Of a DNA stretch of 37,925 nt, positions 32,101 to 37,925 are shown one piece after another (positions within the stretch are counted from its first letter, which is position 1; every line of letters begins with the position of its first letter). This DNA is from Deltaproteobacteria bacterium. Lineage in GTDB: Bacteria > Desulfobacterota > Desulfarculia > Adiutricales > Adiutricaceae. Under the pieces are notes generated by a model that saw only the letters and a list, made by a program, of their open reading frames with translations, made no database searches and was not told where the DNA came from. Both the position numbers and the translations under genes were made by a program. The stretch spans positions 1 to 37,925 of the forward strand of contig JAISMF010000073.1 of NCBI GenBank assembly GCA_031276865.1, in the 5' to 3' direction.

Positions 32101-32501
32101 GCGCCGGGATCGAAAAAGTCTTCTCAGTCCCCTTGAAAGCGGGGACGCTTCGCTCCGGCGCGGTCCGGAGAACTTCCACGAGGGCCGGGGCGGCCCGGAG
32201 GGACGCTCCGGCTATCGTCCTCCCTCTCATGACGCCCGCCGCCCGCGGCGTCCCTTCCCGAAAAGGGCCGCCGGGAGGCCGCCGGCGGCTGTTTCGGGGA
32301 GGCCGGAGAAGGCCGGCCTCGAGTTCGCCCCGAACCTTTTAAACCCGAACCCGCCTTCGGAGGGAGTCCGCGGCCCGGCCGCGGCGGAAGCCTGAAGGGG
32401 CCGGAAATCCCCGTTTTCCCGGGGGAAAAGCCGGCCGAAGGCGGCGGCGAGCGGGCGCCGTCCCGGCGGGAACCTCTGAATCATCTTCGAGGAATTGACG
32501 C
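32101..32501. other. GC-rich spacer upstream of the hybrid kinase
   Basis: No gene. A small hairpin GTCCCC/GGGGAC (about 32126-32145) lies 25-45 bp after the HD-GYP stop and has no T tract. Confidence 0.45.
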
Positions 32502-34817
32502 ATGACGGATTCCAACGACGACGCCGCCCGCTTGAACGAGCCGGACCTTTCTCCGGAGGCCGCGGCCGAGACGCTTTTCGAGTATCTCCGCGACATAATC
32601 TACAACCCCGCCAAAGCCAAGCTCGATCCGCGCCGGCTGGGGGGAAAATTTCGGGATCTGGGGCTGGGCCTCATGTTTCTGGCCGACTGCGTCGCCGAGA
32701 CCAGGGATTTCGCCAACGCCCTGGCCAGGGGGGATCTCCGGGCCAGGATGCCGGGCGCCGGAAACGAGATAGCCGCCCCCCTTAAAACCCTTTATTCCTC
32801 TTTGAAGCATCTCACCTGGCAGACAAACGAGATAGCCGCCGGCGACTATTCCCAGAGAGTGGACTTCATGGGCGAGTTCGCCGACGCCTTCAACTCCATG
32901 ATCCGCCAGCTGGAGGATCGCAACCGCGAGCTCGTCATGAGCAAACTCACGGCGGAGGCCGCCTCCAAGGCCAAAAGCGCCTTCCTGTCCAACGTCAGCC
33001 ATGAAATGCGCACCCCCCTGAACGCCATTTTGGGGCTTTCGGCCGTGGAGCTGCAAAAGGATCTCCCCACCCTCACCAGGCTCAATTTGGAGAAGATCTG
33101 GAACGCCGGCTCCACCCTTCTCCGGATAATAAGCGACATCCTGGACATCTCCAGGGCGGAGTCGGGAAATTTCGAAATCATTCCGGTGGAGTACGATCTC
33201 CTCGAGCTCGCCAAAGACCTGGTGCAGATAAACATCGCGCGCGTCGGCTCCAAGGACATAACTTTCGAGCTGGACATGGATCCGAACCTCCCGAAGCTCC
33301 TCTCCGGAGATTCTCTGAGGGTGAAGCAGATCCTGAACAACATTCTTTCCAACGCCTTCAAGTACACCGATAAGGGAAAGGTGGGCTTTTCCATCTCCTG
33401 GGCGAGAAACGGGGACACCGCCCTCGTGACCTTCCGGGTGACGGACACAGGACAGGGCATCAAGCCGGAGAATTTGAAGACCATCTTCACCGAGAACAGC
33501 CAGATAAACTACGAGGCCAACCGCTACGTGGAGGGAACCGGCCTGGGGCTCTCCATCACCAAGTTCCTGGTGGACATCATGGGCGGGATCATCACGGTGG
33601 ACTCCAAATTCGGCGAGGGCTCGGTGTTCACGGTGATGCTCCCGCAGAAAATCCTCTCCGAGGAGCCGGTCGGCCGCGAAGCCGCCGAGGATTTCATCTC
33701 CTTTAAATCCGTCGTGAAGGGCCTGAGCGTCGAGGGCAATCTGGCCAGAACCCCCATGCCTTACGGCTACGTTCTTCTGGTGGACGACGTGCCCACCAAC
33801 CTGGACGTGGCCGAGGGGCTTTTAAGCCCCTACGGCTTGCGGGTCGCGAAGGTGGCTAACGGCATGGAGGCCGTGGACAAAATCGCGGCCGTCCGGGATT
33901 CGGATCCGCCCCACCTTAAATACGACATCGTCTTCATGGACCACATGATGCCGGGCATGGACGGCGAGGAGGCCACGCGGCTTATACGCACCACCATCAA
34001 CACCGAGTACGCGAGGCGCGTGCCCATCATCGCCTTCACCGCCAACGCCCTTCCCGGGACGGCCAAGCATTTTTTAGAGTCCGGCTTCTCCGGCTTCATG
34101 CCCAAGCCCATCGACATAGTCCAGCTAGACGAGGTCCTGAATAAATGGGTGAGGAACCCCGAAAGGGAGTCCGAGCTGGCTTTCAAGCCCGATGAGCTGG
34201 TCGAGGAGCCGGAAACGGGATTCCTTTCCGGCGTGGAGATCGCGGGCCTGGATGTGCAGACCGGGATCAAGCGTTACGGGAAGGAGGAAAAGTACATCAA
34301 GATATTGAAGTCTTACGTCCTCCATACCACTAAACTCCTGGAAACCATCAAGGCCACGGCGGGGTCCTCCTTTAAGGACTACGCCATCGCCGTCCACGGC
34401 CTCAAGGGTTCCAGCTACGGGATCTCCGCCAATCTGGTTGGAGATATCGCGGGCAAGCTGGAAATTATGGCCAAGGAGGGTAAGAGCGACAACTTCGCGG
34501 ACACCCACATATCTCTTTTGGACAAGACCGGGAAGCTCATAAGCGACATAAACGCGGTTTTGACCAAGCTGGAGGAGCGGCACCGCCGGGACGCGAGAAA
34601 GGATTCACGGGCGTGTCCGGACAAGGAGCTTTTGCAGAAGCTCCTCGATTTTTCCAAACGGGGCAAAACCTCCATGATGGAGGAGGTTCTCTCCGAGCTG
34701 GAGCTCTACGAATACGAATCCCAGCCCGATTTGATCCCTTATCTCCGCGAGCAGATGGAGAACTTCGACTACGGCCTCATATGCGACAGGCTTTGCAACG
34801 TTTTGGGCCAGTCTTGA
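32502..34817 (+). CDS. Soluble hybrid histidine kinase (HAMP-like, HisKA, HATPase, REC, HPt)
   Basis: 771 residues with no membrane helix or signal peptide, so cytoplasmic. Domains: N-terminal helical region (1-80), HAMP-like helices (about 85-140, IAAGDYSQRVDFMGEF), HisKA with phospho-acceptor H167 in SNVSHEMRTPLNA, HATPase (about 265-382) with NAFKYTD, DTGQGI and GTGLGLSI. A receiver domain (about 423-550) has D480 in FMDHMMPGMDG. An HPt domain (about 585-690) has H632 in HGLKGSSYG. A C-terminal helical tail of ~70 residues is unassigned. The order H-D-H lets it pass phosphate to a separate receiver; the two adjacent REC-HD-GYP proteins are the obvious targets. GAGGAA lies 9 nt before the start. 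Confidence 0.93.
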   Translation: MTDSNDDAARLNEPDLSPEAAAETLFEYLRDIIYNPAKAKLDPRRLGGKFRDLGLGLMFLADCVAETRDFANALARGDLRARMPGAGNEIAAPLKTLYSSLKHLTWQTNEIAAGDYSQRVDFMGEFADAFNSMIRQLEDRNRELVMSKLTAEAASKAKSAFLSNVSHEMRTPLNAILGLSAVELQKDLPTLTRLNLEKIWNAGSTLLRIISDILDISRAESGNFEIIPVEYDLLELAKDLVQINIARVGSKDITFELDMDPNLPKLLSGDSLRVKQILNNILSNAFKYTDKGKVGFSISWARNGDTALVTFRVTDTGQGIKPENLKTIFTENSQINYEANRYVEGTGLGLSITKFLVDIMGGIITVDSKFGEGSVFTVMLPQKILSEEPVGREAAEDFISFKSVVKGLSVEGNLARTPMPYGYVLLVDDVPTNLDVAEGLLSPYGLRVAKVANGMEAVDKIAAVRDSDPPHLKYDIVFMDHMMPGMDGEEATRLIRTTINTEYARRVPIIAFTANALPGTAKHFLESGFSGFMPKPIDIVQLDEVLNKWVRNPERESELAFKPDELVEEPETGFLSGVEIAGLDVQTGIKRYGKEEKYIKILKSYVLHTTKLLETIKATAGSSFKDYAIAVHGLKGSSYGISANLVGDIAGKLEIMAKEGKSDNFADTHISLLDKTGKLISDINAVLTKLEERHRRDARKDSRACPDKELLQKLLDFSKRGKTSMMEEVLSELELYEYESQPDLIPYLREQMENFDYGLICDRLCNVLGQS

Positions 34818-34841
34818 GCCGCCTCGCCTCCTCCGGTCGGC

Positions 34842-35648
34842 CTATTCGCCTCCGAAGATCCTTCTGAGCTCCGCTTTCGGCTCGTAATAAGCCTCCGCCA
34901 GGGAGAGGCCCTCCGGAGGGGCGCTCATCCCGGCCCGGGGCCTGGTCTTCGACGCCAGTATGTTTTTAAAGTCCTCCCTTCCCAGCCTTCCCCGCCCCGC
35001 CTCGAAGAGGGTTCCGGCGATGGCGCGCATCATGTGCCGCAGAAAGCCGGATCCGGCTATCTCGAGCCTGCGGATCGAGGGTTCCGGGCTTGTCAACCAG
35101 GCGCCGTAAATCTCCCTCACCGTGCCTTTCACGTCCGATCCCGCGCTCTGGAAGGCGGCGAAGTCCTTTTCCCCCACGAGCTCGGGAAGGCAGCTCCGGA
35201 CGCCGTCCCAGTCCAGACGGGTCCCCACCCACCAGGCCCGCCAGTCGCGGAGGGGGTCGCGGGTTTCCGTCACGAGATAATCGTAGTGGTATTTCTTTCC
35301 GGTGCAGCTGAAGCGCGCGTGAAAGCTCAAGGGCGCCTCCTCGGCTTCCAGAACCGCTATGGAGCGGGGGAGGAAGCGGTTGGCCCCCCTAACCATCTGC
35401 GTGGGAGTCCGGGCTGATTTCGTGAAAAACGAGGCGATTTGGCCCGCCGCGTGCACTCCGGCGTCGGTGCGTCCGCTGCCGTGTATCGTCACGGGGTGCC
35501 CGCAGACCTTGCCCACGGCGTCCTCCAGGAGCTCCTGGACGGCGAGGCCGTTTTCCTGGCGCTGCCAGCCGCTGAGACCGGTCCCGCGGTAGGCTACTTT
35601 TATTTTGAAGTTGCGGTATTTCACCTGGCCGGTTTCGGAAAGAGTCAT
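34842..35648 (-). CDS. truA: tRNA pseudouridine synthase A
   Basis: 268 residues, full length for TruA, which makes pseudouridine at positions 38-40 of the tRNA anticodon arm. The catalytic motif GSGRTDAGVHA holds D62. Other hallmarks are YRGTGLSGWQRQ near the start, KKYHYDYLV, DFAAFQSAGS and FLRHMMRAIAGTLFEAGRG. It converges with the hybrid kinase gene, 24 bp apart. The start ATG at 35648 is followed by a short extension before the conserved core, so a slightly later start is possible. Confidence 0.95.
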   Translation of the reverse strand: MTLSETGQVKYRNFKIKVAYRGTGLSGWQRQENGLAVQELLEDAVGKVCGHPVTIHGSGRTDAGVHAAGQIASFFTKSARTPTQMVRGANRFLPRSIAVLEAEEAPLSFHARFSCTGKKYHYDYLVTETRDPLRDWRAWWVGTRLDWDGVRSCLPELVGEKDFAAFQSAGSDVKGTVREIYGAWLTSPEPSIRRLEIAGSGFLRHMMRAIAGTLFEAGRGRLGREDFKNILASKTRPRAGMSAPPEGLSLAEAYYEPKAELRRIFGGE

Positions 35649-35684
35649 GGTAAATTCCGCGGGGCGTGATTTTTTAAAAAATTA

Positions 35685-35833
35685 AATGACGAAGCGGCCG
35701 CGAAAGTTCGGGATTGAAAATCGTTTGGCGTTGTCGCGCGGCGTATGGGATAAATTTATACAGTTTATAACTCGTAAAGCATATTGTTTCTCCAATTCAT
35801 CAACCGAGGGGTTTTTTCGCGTAAGCGTCGATG
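35685..35833 (+). repeat. Inverted-repeat element family 1, copy F
   Basis: Diverged left arm TGACGAAGCGGCCGCGAAAG and right arm TTTTTTCGCGTAAGCGTCGATGA. The core is well conserved: ATGGGATAAATTTATACAG and TCGTAAAGCATATTGTTT align with copy E. It lies about 40 bp upstream of truA on the opposite side, in its promoter region. Confidence 0.7.
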
Positions 35834-36421
35834 ACGCGCGGTCAAATTCAAGCCTAAAAAGATTTTCGTTGGCGTTGTTTCCAGTCGGGAGGCCGAGTTT
35901 CACCGTTCCGGCCGCGTGAAAGATCCCTTCGGGAACGGTTTTTTCCACCCCGGATGAAACATTACGATGGAATCGTCTTCAAATTTATTTTCGTTAGGCG
36001 GACGCGTCGGCTGAATATGAATCCGGTGACTAAACATTATAAAGAAGACGCATGACGCGGAGAACCGCTTTATTTCAGCGTTCTAATGTTTATCCGCAAC
36101 GGCGACGCTATTTTGATTTATTCCCGTATTTTACATGACTCCTCTTATCAATTTTAATGTCATACTTCGCGCGCGCGAGTCGATTTACGCGTCTCTTTTT
36201 TATGAAATTCAGATAAAATTGAAGTTAAAACTTAAAACAAACTAAAATATTTTGAAACAGCGTGCGGAAGACTATCGGAACATCAATGATTGTTTCGTAT
36301 TCATGGTTAAATAACTCGTCTACGCGAAAGCTTGACTTGACGCTCTTCGCGGTCAATGTGGTTGATTAATTTATAACTTTGTCTAAGATAACTGTGAGAA
36401 CCTGGGCGACAACCGGAATTT
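35834..36421. other. AT-rich gene-free stretch
   Basis: No gene supported. Fragments resembling the repeat family 1 arms (CTTGACTTGACGCTC near 36330) have no partner arm. Confidence 0.4.
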
Positions 36422-36753
36422 TCAAACCGATGATAAAAGTTTTACCGCTGATAATCCCGATATTTTACGATGTCTATTTTTGAGTTTATTTCCCTTTCGG
36501 TGTTTTTTTTCAAGGCTCTCGATTTTCGTGTGTAAATCCGTTTGAAGGTGATTTTCAAGGCTGTTTATTTTCGAGTTAAGTTTATTTTCAAGGCTGTCTA
36601 TTTTCAGATCGATTATATTGTCAAGAGTCTTAAGGTTAGACTTTACATTTAGAACATCCATATTCAACTCTTTGAAATCTTTGTTGAGTTCCACTATGCT
36701 ATCGCCCGTCAATGCGATGCCATGCTCAATTTTGTAAAATAGATGGTCGTAGT
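36422..36753 (-). pseudogene. Coiled-coil protein fragment, 5' end lost
   Basis: The frame is open from just after a stop near 36765 down to 36422 and contains no ATG start; TTG at 36712 is the first possible start (96 residues). The translation reads QDYDHLFYKIEHGIALTGDSIVELN, then a heptad-like coiled coil with repeated units of the type DxKIDSLENKLNSKINSLENHL, and a basic end. The coherent protein-like sequence upstream of the TTG suggests the original gene was longer and was cut at the edge of repeat copy G (36754). Function unknown. A short TTG-started product cannot be ruled out. Confidence 0.45.
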
Positions 36754-36902
36754 CTTGACATCCTCACGTCATCGAAGGATTTGTGGGATTTCGCCGTTGT
36801 TTTTTAAACGGTTGAGTGATAAACGATATCCGACATGGAAGAACGCCTTGTGAAGCATGTTGTTTCAAAGTCTTAAAACTGACGGGGATTTTCGCGCGAT
36901 CG
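36754..36902 (+). repeat. Inverted-repeat element family 1, copy G (left arm decayed)
   Basis: The right half, GCATGTTGTTTCAAAGTCTTAAAA followed by GGGGATTTTCGCGCGATCG, matches copy C closely. The left arm (CTTGACATCCTCACGTCATCG) has diverged. Its right end runs directly into family 2 copy 3. Confidence 0.6.
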
Positions 36903-36978
36903 TAAAATATTAGAAAAACCTTTGTTTTGAACGTATCCGCTTCTTTATATCGTTCCGACTTTTATCCGTCGGGGTTAG
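36901..36978. repeat. Inverted-repeat element family 2, copy 3 (left end missing)
   Basis: GTAAAATATTAGAAAAAC aligns with GTTAAATATTGGAAAC of copy 2, and the right end TTTTATCCGTCGGGGTTA aligns with TTTTATCCGCCGGGGTAA. The left terminal repeat is absent because it abuts family 1 copy G. Confidence 0.55.
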
Positions 36979-37025
36979 ATTATTCATCCCCGCGGAACGT
37001 TTAGAGCTTCTTTAGGTTTCCGGCC

Positions 37026-37679
37026 CTATTTTTCAACCCGAACCGGCGCTTTCAGCCATCCATCGTCAATTCCTTTTTCTAGGATCTTTTCCGCCAACCA
37101 GAAGTCGAATTCGGCGTCTATGTCGACGTTTTCCTCTCTGGTGGTCACGAAAGTGCCGGCGTTTTCGCCGAAAAGGCTGTATCTTCGCAGATTGTCGCTT
37201 TTGGTGACGATTATCGAGCCGTCGTTCACGAACACCGTGTTCAGATCCTGGCGGCGGTGTTCCGTTCCGAAGGGCGGGTAGTTGAGATGGTCGAATCCGG
37301 TGGACATGGAATCGTAGGGAGCGGACTCGAACGCCTTGATCACCTCGTCAATCCGTCCGGGTCTCCTCGCCGGGCTCGTGCACTGCAGAAGGACGGCGGC
37401 GTCTCCTCCCAGGACCCGCAAGGCGTGCACGAGAACGTCGCGGGTCAAAACCTCGTCTCCCGCCAGCTGCGGGGGACGTTCCAGAACGGGGGCGCCGTAG
37501 CTTTGGGCCACCTCCAGGATTTCCCTATCCTCGCTGGAAACCACGAAGGAGTCCATGAGTCGGGATTCCAGGGCGTCCTTAATCGTCCAGGCGATAAGGG
37601 GATGGCCCGCTATGAGTTTGATGTTTTTTCTGGGTATCCCCTTGGAACCCCCTCTGGCCGGTATTATTCCCAAATACAT
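37026..37679 (-). CDS. Acylneuraminate cytidylyltransferase-like (NeuA/PseF family) nucleotidyltransferase
   Basis: 217 residues. The N-terminal motif IIPARGGSKGIPRKNIK is the CTP-binding signature of CMP-sugar synthetases (NeuA, PseF, LegF). SSEDREILEVAQSYGA, RPPQLAGDEV and LLQCTSP follow, and the Asp-containing NVDIDAEFDFWLAE near the end is also typical. The protein activates an acidic nonulosonic sugar (sialic, pseudaminic or legionaminic type) with CTP for surface glycans; which sugar cannot be told from sequence. GGAGAAG lies about 4-9 nt before the ATG at 37679. No other sugar genes are in view. Confidence 0.88.
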   Translation of the reverse strand: MYLGIIPARGGSKGIPRKNIKLIAGHPLIAWTIKDALESRLMDSFVVSSEDREILEVAQSYGAPVLERPPQLAGDEVLTRDVLVHALRVLGGDAAVLLQCTSPARRPGRIDEVIKAFESAPYDSMSTGFDHLNYPPFGTEHRRQDLNTVFVNDGSIIVTKSDNLRRYSLFGENAGTFVTTREENVDIDAEFDFWLAEKILEKGIDDGWLKAPVRVEK

Positions 37680-37891
37680 GTCTTCTCCGATTTTTAAGGA
37701 GGCGGTGAAAAAATCTTTCCGATTGTCTTACGGGAAAGACGAGGAAACCCCGCCGGGCGAAATTCTAGCAGATACCCGCGGCCCTTTTCAAGATCGGCCG
37801 CCCGGGCGGGTGCTTCAAGTAATTGGTGGTATTTTTTGAAAAAGTATGTTATAGTTTTCTCCATAAAATCTGTCTCTCTGGGGAAAACAAT

Positions 37892-37925
37892 ATGTCTTGT
37901 CTTAACGAAGAATTAAATGCTAAAG
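37892..37925 (+). CDS. Start of a gene running off the window
   Basis: ATG at 37892 with GGGGAAAA about 6 nt upstream opens a frame (MSCLNEELNAK) to the window edge. It diverges from the NeuA-like gene. Too short to assign a function. Confidence 0.45.
   Translation, partial: MSCLNEELNAK

Overview
The window comes from an anaerobic bacterium with two very different kinds of sequence. Most genes are GC-rich. The spaces between them are long, and many are strongly AT-rich and full of decayed genes and small repeats. Fhs (formate-tetrahydrofolate ligase), an FchA-like cyclohydrolase and a three-gene NADH-dehydrogenase/[FeFe]-hydrogenase-like set point to reductive one-carbon (Wood-Ljungdahl type) metabolism. 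Low coding density, transposase fragments and fossil toxin-antitoxin genes resemble a host-associated genome under reduction. My best guess is a deltaproteobacterial (Desulfobacterota) gut symbiont such as the termite-gut Adiutrix group. That is inference; nothing here fixes the taxon. I saw no rRNA, tRNA or CRISPR array.

Layout. 1-4.3 kb: the tail of an Rpn-type nuclease/transposase, a minus-strand AI-2E-family permease with a small downstream gene, and a membrane-anchored metallophosphoesterase. 4.3-6.2 kb: an AT-rich graveyard holding a dead MNT/HEPN toxin-antitoxin pair, three copies of a ~140-bp inverted-repeat element and one possible 48-residue membrane protein. 6.2-11.6 kb: minus-strand genes for a Sel1-repeat lipoprotein, a Crp/Fnr regulator, an exported protein with one CxxCH motif, a zinc-ribbon methyltransferase and a zinc-ribbon membrane protein. 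12.0-14.2 kb: nested mobile-element debris. 15.0-17.7 kb: a 917-residue protein of about 18 tandem 40-residue helical repeats. 17.7-21.2 kb: mostly non-coding, with a few small genes.

21.2-28.3 kb is the metabolic core: NuoE-like and NuoF-like subunits and a HydA-like subunit, then fhs and the fchA-like gene. The HydA-like protein keeps all cluster-binding cysteines of its electron-transfer half. Two of the three H-cluster motifs have lost key cysteines, although the frame is intact. It therefore probably moves electrons between NAD(H) and another partner rather than making H2. Formate dehydrogenase is an attractive candidate partner, but none is in the window.

29.2-34.8 kb is a signalling cluster: two paralogous REC-HD-GYP proteins (c-di-GMP phosphodiesterase type) and a soluble hybrid histidine kinase with its own REC and HPt domains. 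They plausibly form one phosphorelay controlling c-di-GMP. truA follows on the opposite strand. The last 2 kb holds another repeat-rich AT region, a truncated coiled-coil gene, an acylneuraminate-cytidylyltransferase-like gene and the first codons of a further gene.

The most notable items are the degenerate hydrogenase-like subunit, two families of small non-autonomous inverted-repeat elements (7 and 3 copies, sometimes nested or abutting), and the 40-residue repeat protein.
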